This document shows positions 47,270 to 59,096 of a stretch of DNA of 64,000 nt, in pieces. The notes under the pieces were generated by a model. That model ran no database searches. It saw only the letters and a program-made list of their open reading frames with translations, and was not told where the DNA came from. The translations under genes and the position numbers were made by a program. Within the stretch, counting starts at the first letter, position 1. Every line of letters begins with the position of its first letter. Source of the DNA: Lichenostomus cassidix (taxonomy: Eukaryota > Chordata > Aves > Passeriformes > Meliphagidae); contig CM039188.1 in NCBI GenBank assembly GCA_008360975.2, forward strand, positions 26,129,944 to 26,193,943, written 5' to 3'.

Positions 47270-49230
47270 TTTCTCTCCCACATGCCACAGACTTTTATAT
47301 TTCATGCTGTTACCCAATACTTTGCATTTGAATTAAGCATAGCTTTTATTTTGGCTAAAATATATTTTCTGGAAAAGCATCTAATTTTGATATGAATACA
47401 TCAGGAAATGGATAATCAATCATTTCCTTTAGAAGTTTGTTGCAGTGGTTAATCGCTGTCACAGTTTGAAAAATTGTGACCGTTTTGAATTTCTGATTTC
47501 AACTTCCAGTCACCGGTTCTCATTATGCTTTTCTCTGCCAGATGTAAGAACCCTTTAGTATCCAGTACGTTCTTTTCTGGAAGTAACTACACAGTGTAAT
47601 CAAGACATCACTCATCTTTTTCTTCTCAGTAAACTCAGTAGATGAGTTTTTAAATCTCTCACGGTCAGGCATCTCCTTCATTCATCAGGTCAGTGTAACA
47701 TTTGCTCTTTGTTGCCATTTCAGTTGTTTATAGATGTTGGTAAAAACTGGACCAGACTTCTGTGAGATGTTGTACTGTGAGGAGATGAAAACACATTACT
47801 GCTTGCTGCTCTCTTGTTTGTAGGTATATGGATCATGGGAACAACTTACCCTTTTTAATAGTCCTTCTGGAATTAGTATTTACAATCTTATTTGCCCACT
47901 GTGATTCCCAAACCATTCTCCAGAATCACATCTTTCCAGAATCCAGGGTCCTTTTAGGTTTATTTTGCTCTCTGCCTTATAGATCACCTTTGCACTGACT
48001 GCATTTTGTTCAAATGGGCTCCTTTTAACAAGTGACCCAAAATACTCTCAGCATTAGTATTTTCTCCTCATCGTTATTTACCAGGCTGCTAATATTTGTG
48101 TCAGCCATCTGTCTATCAGTGCTGACTTTATATTCCCTTGCAGAGCATCAGTGAAAACGCTGAATAGCACCAAGTATACTTCAAAGCCCTGCGGAAAGCC
48201 AGTAAAGAATCCTCATTTGATGATGATCTGATTGACGCAGCTGGGTTTTGAGTTATGCTAAATAGCCATGTCTTAGCCATTTAACATAAGTTCCCTTCAT
48301 GTTATATAGTGTTTATCTAGTAAGTATGTCATGCACTAGGTCTAAAGCCTCAAGAAAGCCTGCTACATCTGTACAGTTGGCTTTTTTTTTGGAGGCAGAA
48401 CATGAAACCAGTTTTATTTGAGCAATTTTCCATAAACCCACGTTGACTGGCAGTAATTAAAATCTTGTTCTTTCATGTTTTAGCAGTTCAGTCCTGTCTC
48501 AGTTTCTCCACTTTTTTACCTGGGATTGATGTGAGGTTAGCTGCACAATAATTCCCCTGTAATTGCACTTGATTTCCTGTTCTCCCTCTCTCCTCTTCTC
48601 TCTCTTTATCTCCATCTTGTGCTTTCTTTTTTTTCCCCAGGTTACTACCCTGCTTCCAGTCACCTGGAATCCCTCTGATATTAAAATTTATTAAAAATTA
48701 ACATTAGCAAGCCAGAGTTCTCCTCAGTCAAATATTTTAGGACCCCTGGGTGTTATTTATCCAGGCCTGCTGATTTAAAAATGTTTATCTCTACTAGATG
48801 ATGTTTAACATCCTGCTTATTTCCTAATGGGCTGGAAAATACTTATTCAACCTTGGTCTCATATAAACACCGTCAAGATATTAGTTTTCAAAATAACAAA
48901 TGGAAACATTTATTGAACAAGTCTGGCTTTTTGTATTTTTGTTCTCAATTTTACTGTAATGCAGGTCAAACACTCCTCAAAAAATCCTGCTCAGCATTGC
49001 CATCGGCCAGTTTTTCCACAATCTCTTCATTTTCCAATATCAGTTTCTCTTTATTTCAGACAGTTGCTGTATTTTCCCCATTTGTTGAATCTTTAAAACA
49101 CTTTTGGTTTGCCACTGGAGTAGTTGAGCCTTACCCAGTCTGTCCTTGATGATGCTGATGGACTGACTATTCTGAAAGAACTTCTGATTTCCATTCATGT
49201 TTTCCTCTCTGATTTCTTCCTCCCACTCAC
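47270..49230 (-). mobile_element. Ancient CR1-like LINE, long ORF2 remnant
   Basis: Nearly 2 kb of antisense CR1-like polyprotein in colinear order. On the - strand from 49.2 kb down: the endonuclease-RT linker, then SAGPDGIHP-like RPG-ITPRGPK (about 48765-48720), VPEDWK-like GFQVTGSR (about 48670), GNYRPVSLTSIP-like GNYCAANLTSIP (about 48560-48520), YLDFSKAFDTV-like DVAGFLEALDLVH (about 48370-48330) and GVPQGSVLGP-like GFPQGFEVYLVLF (about 48195-48155). After that come the C-terminal and UTR regions, with 'gaaccctttagtatccagtac' and 'ggttaatcgctgtcacag' as + strand landmarks at 47550 and 47450. It belongs to the amniote CR1/L3-like group shared with turtles, not the young bird CR1. Many stops and indels; inactive. 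Confidence 0.85.
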
Positions 49231-49784
49231 TGTTTTCTCATAATTTTCTTCAGCTGGAGGATATTAGCCACTGGGAAGCACCAGCTACAATTGTCTTAAT
49301 TTTGTCCACTTTTAATTACCAGCTCTTAGGATAATGTCCCTTGCCAGCTGTATGAGTGCTACATTCTCCGTCAATCAGAATGAGTTGCAAAATGAGTAGT
49401 TCATGTTGGATGCAGTATCTTTTCCTAAAGGAAATGCATAAGCACAGGTTGTCATCCCATTCCTTCCTGACTCTCATTTGGATGAACTGCATTGCACCCA
49501 GGATTAACGAGAACATTAAGATTTCTCCAGAAACACTGGCCAGGTCTGGGAATCATGCACTGGATTCAGGCCTGAACCTCACCTTCTCCAGAGGATAACT
49601 GACATCAGGCTTTGCTTTTCATTTTGGCCTTATCTCACATTCGGTTCATTCCTCTCTGCCTAAATTGCTCCATATTCTGATGCCTTCCTCAGGGCTCACT
49701 GCTGCAGATGGTGTATTTATATTAACTTAAAGATTGCATTCCATTCCATCTTTCAAATGAGATTAATATATTTTTCAGGCCATT
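49231..49784. other. Unassigned, possibly LINE-derived
   Basis: Lies between the long CR1-like remnant and a related tail. Its endonuclease domain would be expected here but no motif could be read. Confidence 0.4.
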
Positions 49785-49920
49785 GTGGTTACCCGACCTG
49801 ACCTCCTATAAACGCAGCCTATAATTCTTCACCCGGATTCCAGCATCTGGTCCTATAACTCATACTTGAAACACGGCTTGTCTTTTTTAGAAATGCATCT
49901 CGTGGACATGTAAAGCCTCT
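49785..49920 (-). mobile_element. CR1-like 3' tail (second copy of old group)
   Basis: The + strand 'acctgacctcctataaacgcagcc', ATAATTCTTCACCCGGATTC and 'agaaatgcatctcgtgg' correspond to the antisense UTR phrase 'ctgacctcctgcatagcacaggccatagaatttcaccc...agaaaggcatccaatctt' of the amniote CR1-like group. The equivalent phrase of the long remnant is at about 47270-47400, so this is a separate insertion. Confidence 0.65.
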
Positions 49921-50724
49921 GTCACTTGGCTATTTTTCCTTATTTAGAATAAAATCCAGTCTCTTGATGATGTATAAACGTTGCACTACCTATGGCTGTT
50001 TATAACTGCAACAGTGTCATACTTCTAACTGTGTTTCAATACCCCCTTCTACCTACCTAAAATACTACCCTTAGTTTCTTCCAAGTGGGTTTTGTCCTAG
50101 CCATGCACATGGGATCTGGAAGTCACTGAAAGTTACAGATGCTTAATGAAAGGTGCATGAAAAAAACCAAATAATCCAATTACTTATGGTGTCATCCTTT
50201 TTTAGACAGATGTGCAGGGTTTGACTGTCTGTACCTCTGCTTGCTATGTTTTACATTTCTGTAATGTCTTTCAAATGAGGATAGAAATACAGCTGCTGGA
50301 ATTAGGAGGGCATTGTCATTTGCTCTGTGAAACGGACACATGTTCTTGTATGTATGACTAGTGTCAGAAAACAGGAACTGGAGTAGAGTGTTCAACATCT
50401 TTACTAGTACTCTTGGGGTTTACACTTATTTTTTATTTCATTTAATTTCTTTTTCTATGGTGAGATTTTACACTGAACCCTAATATACTCCTGCAGAATG
50501 GCATTCTCCTGGGCCTATTTGAAATTCTTGATCTTTTCTGCATCTGTTTAAATCCTGCGTTCATGCACGTACAGTACAAGGTCAACCCTTTTGTTTGTTA
50601 TTTTTATGGAGTTTAAAGAAAGTCCAAATACCTGACTGAGGTACCTGTCTGGTGCAGCCTTGTGACAGTTGCAAAATCTTCAGGCTCGGAGAGTCACATG
50701 ATTAAGTGTTTCTTGAGGAATACA

Positions 50725-50798
50725 GGGAACCATAAAATCAGGGGTGCACTTTGCAGCTAACGGGAACCATAAAATCAGGGGTGCACTTTGCAGCTAGC
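50725..50798 (+). repeat. 37-bp tandem duplication
   Basis: Two head-to-tail copies (50725-50761 and 50762-50798) beginning GGGAACCATAAAATCAGGGG differ at one base near the end (GCTAAC against GCTAGC). The low divergence points to a recent event. Confidence 0.95.
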
Positions 50799-52223
50799 GG
50801 GTGGTGCAGGCTGGCTCACCACTGCTCAGAATGCAGAAGGTGGTCAGTTGCCTTCTCAAAGGAAACCAGCCAAGCAATATATTGCCAACTCATGCTCCAA
50901 GCAGAATTCTATGTACAGGGAGGTGAAGAGCTCACAAACAAACCACAAAGCTCAGCTCTTCCTTAGGCTTATCACCTTCAAATTCAATCTTACCCCACAG
51001 CATAACTGACCAGCTTCAGAAGACCAAAGAGTGTGCAAGTAAAGAGGATCTGCTAAGAATATTTTGGGTTATTTCTGCAGAAGTTACACTTAAGTCCAGT
51101 ACTGACACTTTCCAAGTCAATATTGAACCGAGTCCACAGTTCAGCGTTATTAGAAGTGTCACACTTCTAGGAGGTTGTTGCTCATCTAAAACATAAAGCT
51201 GGGCTGCCTGTTGTGCAACTGTCTGCACTGCGAAAATCCCAAGAACTTGCATATGAAAGATCTAGTTTTGGAATGGCTACAGTTAGCCCTGAAATTATAA
51301 TTACTTTCAATTTTTATCTGCTTTTTTTTTTCTTCCCAAAAGATAAACTCCCTTCAGACATTTGAAGGGATTTTGTTATATTTCTGCTACATTTTATTGG
51401 TGTGAATCTTTGGGGAGAGGCTGATGTCGAAAGGAAATTTATTATTAAGAACTAGCTATACTGTTTCCCAGCAGTGAGCTTGTTACTGACACATCTTCGT
51501 CTAAACTCTGTAATTGGTAATTATGTTTGTCTGACCTACATTCTTCTGCGTAATTGTACTGAGATATGGTATCTTTCAATTCCTGAGTAAAATTGTCCAC
51601 ACCAGTTGTGAAGTGTTGCTGGGCAGAAGCTTTCACCCTCTAAAGGCAGTAGTATTTTTGTGGTGGAGGATGCATTTTTTTAAAATGTATGTAGCACTAG
51701 AATCCTATGGGGGTAAAAAGCAATGTTGAAATAAGTTAGATATAATGACATGATTTTTCAGAACCTAGGAAACTAATGGTCAATTAAGTCCCAGTGGAGG
51801 GTGTGTATTAGCTTCCTAATTTGTTTTGGATCCATGACTGGAATGTGTACGCACATGCTATTCAGTCCGGAGCATTCATGTGAAAGATCCTTTGGGTAAT
51901 TTAACAGCTACAAATGGTACTTCCATATAAAATTGTTATTGTGTTGTGTTTCTGCACCAATTTAGCCTTCAGTAACAGATCTGATGATCAGGTTAGAAAA
52001 TTCCCACTCCTACCGATTTTACCATCAAAAAAAGGAAAAAACAGATTTCTTCTGAAGTTCTTCAGAGGTTAAAAAGCCTTCCTATCTACTTAAGGAAAAA
52101 TTATTTCCCAGAAATAACATGAAAAATATCTATCCTACTACTTCACCTCAGAAGTTTTTCAATATTTTGCACCCATGAAGACTGGAAGAGCTAGTGGATT
52201 ATTAGCATTTCCCAGTATGTGGA

Positions 52224-52959
52224 CTAGATAATTCGACCACAAACCTTATTTCTGAGCCTTTCACTCTCTGGCTTATTGACCCAAAAGTTTTTCATCTGTT
52301 TCTTGGGGGCTACTGAGAATTCTGATATTTTCTCCATCTGTTTCTTGAAATTTCCCTTGTGAGCACTCGGCATGTTTCCCTGTTCCTTCCAGATGACCCT
52401 CTCTTGCTGTTCCCACTGGGTGTCATAAACTCCATGACTCCTTCCAAGAAACGTTAAGGTGAGTCGCATTTTATTTATTGTGCTGAGTAATGCCATTAAC
52501 ACATTCCAAATTGATCCATCAAAGAAGTCAGCCTGGAGAGCCTGCTCAGTGAGCAACTTCAGGTCAAATATTTAGGTGGGGCACTGCCACTCACCTGAGC
52601 ACTCTGTGAAGTTGTTATTGAAGTGTATCACCCAAAATACCCCTTCGGAGTCTTGCTGGAGTTGTTGGCCTAGTCCATGAAGTCAACCAGCTGCTTCTTT
52701 TAGAGTACCCCTCTGAAATGTGAGCACAGGACAGGGAAATGGTTGTCCCACCGGATTGTTTATCTGCAAGAGACATTTTTAATAAAGGGTGATGGACTTC
52801 ACATTGATTTGGGATGAAGGGATGTCTATTTTTTAGGTGGTTTGTTTTCTCATGTTTTGAGCCCAGTGCTGAGCCCCTGAGCACAGCCTGGTAGGGGTTG
52901 AATCTTGCTTTAGGGGAAGTGCACAATGTTGACACTTCCAATGGCTGCAATGAATGCAA
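52224..52959 (-). other. Two successive unrecognised open stretches
   Basis: On the - strand a 114-codon frame (52959-52615) is followed after about 60 bases by a 110-codon frame (52556-52224). The first ends in RPTTPARLRRGILGDTLQ. The second contains FLGRSHGVYDTQWEQQERV and a duplicated KKQM motif that comes from a 13-base direct repeat (CATCTGTTTCTTG twice on the + strand). No family was recognised. Each is within chance length. Recorded because they are adjacent and co-oriented. Confidence 0.15.
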
Positions 52960-55109
52960 TCTCTTCGTCTGAGGGAAACCAAAGAAGTAAAAAAAACCAA
53001 AACCCCAGAGCAGATAATTCCTTGTAATGTATTAGAAATATGAAAGCTGCTGTCTGGAGCTTCCCAAAAATTGCTTATTTGTCCTCAAGCTGTCTGTGGG
53101 GGACAAGAGACAGCTATTTGTTCCCTAACACCCCAAAGAGGTTAATTTAATAAAAAGTTATACTAAACCTATTTCTCCCTACATATTTTACCATGTGGCT
53201 TCACTGAAACTGTGTTGCTCCTCTTGATCCTGTTTTCTTCCAGCTGTGCATCTGCCTTGGTCTGCACGTAGCATAATGTTTCATGATCCACTCTTGGGGA
53301 GAGTGGGGAGCAACCCTGACATGAGTCCCAGCCGCAGGAGTGCTGGGCAAGCTGGAAGCCTGGCACACGGGGGAGAATGGGAAGAACAAGTCCATAGAAT
53401 GACAGTGTTCCTGGTTACCAGGGAAACAATCCTAAATTGGAGCATTTTTTTTTTTCAATCAGAATATTTATTTTCATTTGAAGTATTTTGATAAGGGTTT
53501 AGTTTTTTATTTTAAAATAATCATTTTCATGGGAATGTTTGTTTTAAAATTCTTACCTTTTTTAAAAATCAGTATTTATAACAAACATTTAATTTAGAAA
53601 AAATATTGTAAGCTAAGTCATCATCATCTTTTCATAAACACCTAGCCTTGTACATAACTTTGTAGAAATACAGAGTTTGTTGATGGGGCTGGAGGGACTT
53701 AGAAGGGTCCACTGGTACAGAACAGGATCAACCACACCTGAATTTCCCTCAACAGATATTTGTTTAACATGCTTGCAGGGAAGCTCCCATTGTGGAGATT
53801 CCTCAGTCATCTTAGGTGATCTTACAGCTTCCCTACCCCCACAGTTAGTAAGTTTTTTCTGATATCAATCTAATCTTTGTCACAATTCTAAAACAGTAAA
53901 ACACAAATGTTGACTTCAGTCTGCAAAGCAATCTTCTGCATGTTTGCAGACCATTATGTATCCCCAGCCTCTTCCAAATACAGTAATGTCAACATTACTT
54001 TCTTGGTCAGAGGTCTATAAATCCATGACCTTTCATGCTTGTTCTCTTCATGCTCTGTATCTTTCTGGAAGTGTCATGCCCACGGCTCACATGAATGGTT
54101 TTATCCCAGCATGCACATTTCTGATTGCAGAAAAGATCCTACTTTTTAAGCAATATCTGCATCTTTTCCTTTGAGCTGAACAGATATCTCACTATATCCA
54201 AAACTGTGTGTTTAAACATATTTTACCCTTCATGCCTATATAACAACAATATTTTGACAATGTAATTCGTCAGTAGCATCCTCCTGTTAAGAGCTATCAT
54301 CTATAATCTGAAGAAGTGATACAAATCTTAAGTACTCATAACCCTCTTGACTTGTTCATCGAAGATGATCTTCCGTAGCCTTCACACCTGCCATTTCTCT
54401 GGCATTTTCCTCCACAGTATCCATTTGATGCTCATTAGGTTTTCAAGTTATTTTCCCAGCTTTTTAACTATGTGTGCAATCTTGTATTCTAAATAGGGTT
54501 GTTTATGCCCCATGTGTTTCAGTGAGTATTTTGGTAACAGTACACAAGCAGGCGATATATTTGTCCTACACATCTTTGTCCCAGCATTCTGCAGTTCCTT
54601 CCCACTCGTGCCTGAAAATCGGAGTACACTGTTTTTTTCCTTCATCTCATCATTGTTGTTGTATTTTTTTTACCCTCTAGCATTTTTAGAACATAACATA
54701 TTTTCATGTAAGTAGTGTTAATTATGTAACAGTAATTTATCTCAGATAAGATCTTTTATTTTTGTTTCAATTTGGCAATTAGAATGCAGAAAATTTCAGG
54801 CTTTGAACCCTGCCTTTTATGTCAAGTTGTCTGCCCACAACTGATGAGTATAAGTATCTTATTTGCTTCAGAAAAGGAAGTGAAAAAAGTACCATCTGCA
54901 AATTTATTGGGAATTTAAATATCTTGGAGGTATGGCTGAAGAAATAGATCATGGAGTAGTCAAAGAGTTGCTCTGTAATAGTGACCACAGAGTACTTTGA
55001 TTCAGTATCCTAAGAAGCATTATCAAAGGGCATCAAGAATAAATGTAGGTACTGCTTCAGACACATCAGGTTAAAGCAACTGGCCAGTGTCTGATGGGCA
55101 GAAAACTGC

Positions 55110-55400
55110 ATGGCAGGAAATGTAAATGAACTTTTTTTGCTCAGGGATCACAGTTTACTGGGTTTTTTTGAAGAGGTCAGCAAGCATGTGGACAAAGGGA
55201 CGCCAATATATACAGGCTACCTGGATGTCTAAAAACTATTTATAATGCTTTTGTGGGAACTGAATAATGGATGGAGAAGAGGAGGGATTGTTGCATGAAT
55301 TAAAATAGCTTAAAAATGTGTAAAACTGCAGAGTAAATGTCAAGTCTCACAGTGGACTGCTTACAGGGATATGTGGAAATGTGATTGGCAAGTCTCACGG
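55110..55400 (+). mobile_element. Old CR1-like reverse transcriptase fragment
   Basis: In the + orientation: LRDHSLLGFFEEVSKHVDKG (about 55139-55200), then GYLDV-stop-KLF (about 55215-55240, the VYLDFSKAFD motif with a first catalytic aspartate) and, frame-shifted, a WIKNWLKDRKQRV-like IVA-stop-IKIA-stop-KCVKL and SQWTAYRDM stretch (about 55288-55375). Block order and spacing match CR1-type polymerases of the old amniote group. Stops and indels rule out function. Confidence 0.7.
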
Positions 55401-58400
55401 CTGAATACTACACAGATCTGTTTTGACCTCTGATCTTATAAACATTCCAGTGTTCTAATTTAGTGAGTGCACCATGTGCTCAATCCAGGACTCTTGACTG
55501 AATAGTAAGTCTTACCTCATATGTCCTAAATATGTTGCTTTCACATGAACTCATTTCATGTGACTTCATCTAGACAGTGTTTTCTAGAGAACCAAAACCA
55601 GAGAGGACTCAGTGCTCTACTGCTTCGTTAGGAAGCTCAGTTTCTAACTTCAGTGTCAATTACAGCAGAAAATTTAGTGCTGGGTACACAAACTTGATCC
55701 AACATTTCCCAGCTGCCTTCCTAAAAATCTGCATGTTGATGTTGTGTCATCTTTAGGGCATGTATTCTGTATTATCTTTAGGTCTTACTGTGGTGGTACA
55801 CAGCAACCACACTAAGTATCCCAGTAATGCTGGGATGATCTGTAGTTCTCTGCTTTATTCTTTTACTTATGGAAAGCATCTCTAGATATTCATCTATCTG
55901 TCACCATCCCCCGGGATACCTCAGTGACAGAATTATCACAATCACAGACCCTGATTTAGGAATTCTTTCCTTGTTGGTAGAACACCGTAAGTCCCATGTT
56001 CTCTAAGAACTGCCATGGCACTGCTGTGCCATGGAGGATGTTACTCACTGCACTGTATCTATTGCTGGCAGATTTGACTGTCCTCATCAAACCAATCAGC
56101 TGACAAATAGAATGTATTGCCTTGAACGTCAGAGTAGATTTTTCTAACTAGGTCTAGCTACTGAGCATATGCAGGAGCCAGAATAGCAGTTGCCTGCCTT
56201 TATTTCATCCTCCTCCTCTGACAAAGCTAAACTAGCTGATGCTCCCTACCCAACATGATCTTTCAGGCCTTTTAGCATCCTTTATTCAAACAACTTCTAA
56301 CTCTTGTAAAGAGAAACTGTGGCTTCTTCAAGCCTGCTGGGTGGGGATATGGAGAGGAATTACCCAGGGTGGTAATTCCACATATATGATTTAATGGATA
56401 TCATGCATTACCAAGAAATATAACCTCTAGATATCTTCTAATATGTACCTTTCTGACCTTGAACAATCACAGAATAATATTCTCATGACACTGTACATCT
56501 AGAAAGGAGTATAACTTCATCAGTGTCCACTAAAGCAGAGTCTTTTGAGTTATCGCTTTGAAATGTTAGCATTGCTGGCTCTCTGCTGATCCAGCAGAGC
56601 TCCTTGGTGTACAGAAAGTCCTAATGACACAAAGTCCTGATGACCATCACTCCTACACCCAGGCAGTGGCAGATCTAGCTCAGCATAGCAGAGTTTTGTT
56701 TTGGGACCTGAGTGACTCGGAGAGGGGGCACTTCCCAGGGATACACAGTGCTGAGGGACATGGGAGCACTGTAGTGCTGTGAGTAATGCACCTATTTTGT
56801 GTATTTTCTTCACACAGCCAGGTTTAAATCAGTCACCAGATTTGGGCCGAGGGAAGAGTATTTCTACAGCAGGTACCAACACCTGTCTCTGCTTGATACA
56901 GTTTTGTCCTCTTCTGCAGCATGGTGCACGGTCCCACGGACTGTATGTTCCAAATCCTGTCCACTGCATCCACCTATATTAAGTGGCCAAATAACAGTTA
57001 TCAGCATTACTAATCTGAGATCACCCACACAGTTTCACCTACAAATGCCCATGAGTCACAGTGAACCACCCCCCACCCCCAGCAGGCTGTGTCATTAATT
57101 TGTCCTGTATTTGTCATTTTAGATGGTCCAGTCTTGGAGCTTTTGATCTTTGATGCAAAAGTTTAAATTGGGTTTTGAGAACTGATTTGCGATTAGAAAT
57201 GTCTAGGGCTGGGGAGAAGGTAAAGGAGAAATAAGTATTTCTTTCCTTATTCGCCTTTCATATACCATGGCAGGGACTGTAGAAACCCGGTCCTGATGAC
57301 CCAGCTACAATGTTCCAGTTCACTTTTTCCTCTCCCTTGAAGGACTGTAGCTCTTTAGCAAAAGGTAAATAACCCTTTTTCCTCTGACCCAGAAATACTT
57401 ATATGAGTCATAATGTTCTAAATGTGCCTGTTGGTGTAAAACTACACGCTGATGTGAAATCCCTCTTTGGCTTTCAAGGTTGTTTCAGAACAAAGTGGAT
57501 TGTAATTCTTCACAAATGTTTTACTTTATTGTACTTAGAACTGAGGATGAAGGGACCTATATGTGATTTTATTAACACAGAGCAAATATCTGACTGTTTA
57601 CTTCCAGTCTCGTAACTGCACCCTGGCGAGGAAAGGAAGGGAGATGAGGAAAGGAGACTGCAGAGATTTAAGCAATTCTGACAAGGACAGAAATGAAATC
57701 AGTGCTTCTAGAGAGTCTCTGTCTCCTAAATTTCTCTGTAGTGCCTACTGGACCATCTGTAATCCCCACAGAGCAGGATCTTCAGAACTATTGGAAAGGC
57801 CACCGAGACTTGAAGTCTTTTATAATTTGTCTTCCTGAGCCAAAGAGATTCCCCTCATGTACCTTAATGTTATTCAGAATAAGGTTATTCTGATTCAGTT
57901 AAGCAAAGGGAACTCACCTTCTAATGAACTCAGATGGACACAACACCATAGCTAAAACTTACCTTAAAACTTCAAGTTCCTTGAAACAAACTCCTTTGTG
58001 AGTGGAATTAGAGTAGGAGAGAAGGGGGCAGACCAAACGGAACAATTACTGGGAATGTGAAAATTATATAGGGCCAATAATGTGTTTATCATAAAGAAGA
58101 GCTGGCTAAAAGCTGTAGGAGGACAGTGACAGCTTGCCAGGTTTGCTTGTGGTTTTTTTATAACTATTTTAAAGTTTCAGAAAAATTATCTGTTCTATAG
58201 AAATAATGCTTTGAGATACTTTAAAATATATGGTAGTCAGAATAGCCTCTTCTAACTCTGGAGGTGTTGTTCTTTCTGTTTCTGGAGAAACTGTGACCCT
58301 GCAGGTCTCAGATGAAACCCCTCTGTAAGTAAAAACAGTCTGCTTAATGTGGGTGGGCTTTACTGCACTGGGAGATGCTTAGCTAGTTTTGGCAGCCTGG

Positions 58401-58677
58401 ATTTGAACCTTGAGTGACTACAGGAGAGAAGGATGGGAGTAAGGACACCAAATGGCACTACCATAATTATCCAGGACATATTTAAGGCAGTGCCATATTG
58501 CCTTGTGCTCTCCTCTGTAAGTAAAGCCATGAAGACAAGAGTTCCCCATCCTGCTGCTGATCTAAACTGGAGTTATGGGTGCAGGTAAGCAAAGTGTGAG
58601 GCAATCCTCAGTGCACCATGAAATCAGGACTGAAGAAGCAATTGGATTGAGATAGACCTCAAAAACTGCAGGCAACC
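55401..58677. other. Unique noncoding DNA
   Basis: No gene or repeat was recognised. A 33-codon frame at about 58220-58320 ends near a GTAAGT donor-like site but was judged chance. Confidence 0.5.
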
Positions 58678-59096
58678 ATGTTAACATACATGAAGGTTCT
58701 ATATGTGCCTCTTTCTCCTGTATTGAAATCCACATCATGGGCCATGAAGTACTGTGAGGAACTTAAGAGCAATATCGAAGGGTGTGAAACTGAAACTATC
58801 ATATGTTTCTGGATAAGGGCAAGATAGAGACAATTCTGCTGATATCCAAGGACCCTGTGATAGCCAGAAATCTCCACTGGAGAAAACTCACCAATGGCTC
58901 CTGGGAAGCAGATTATGTTTCAGAGTACAGAGAGGGAGGGGAACCAGCAGCACCCCTCCCAAAGAAGTTCCCTCCTCATTCAAATATGATTGTCAGCTCG
59001 AAATTTGGGTCTGTGCATGGATACCCTGACTATGAACCAGATTTAGTTGTTGGGAAGACATTGGTAGAGGATGTTAATGATCTGCTACAGGCATGA
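58678..59096 (+). other. Unrecognised open stretch with a frame change
   Basis: One frame is open from ATG at 58678 (MLTYMKVLYVPLSPVLK... to ...ETETIICFWIRAR, stop near 58830). It overlaps a second, open from 58803 (MFLDKGKIETILL ... WEADYVSEYREGGEPAAP ... VEDVNDLLQA, TGA at 59094). Together about 135 codons read with one shift near 58810. No family was recognised, and no splice-site pair or poly(A) signal is close by. It may be a decayed coding sequence or chance. Confidence 0.2.

Larger units (their letters stand above)
49921..55100. other. Unique noncoding DNA
   Basis: No firm gene was recognised. It includes a 37-bp tandem duplication at 50725 and two successive - strand open stretches at 52.2-52.96 kb, listed separately. 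Confidence 0.5.

Noticed and set aside
58220..58326. Short frame containing SGETVTLQVSDETPL next to GTAAGT
   Set aside because: It looks Ig-like at first sight, but it is only 33 codons, has a stop at the donor, no convincing acceptor and no neighbouring exon.
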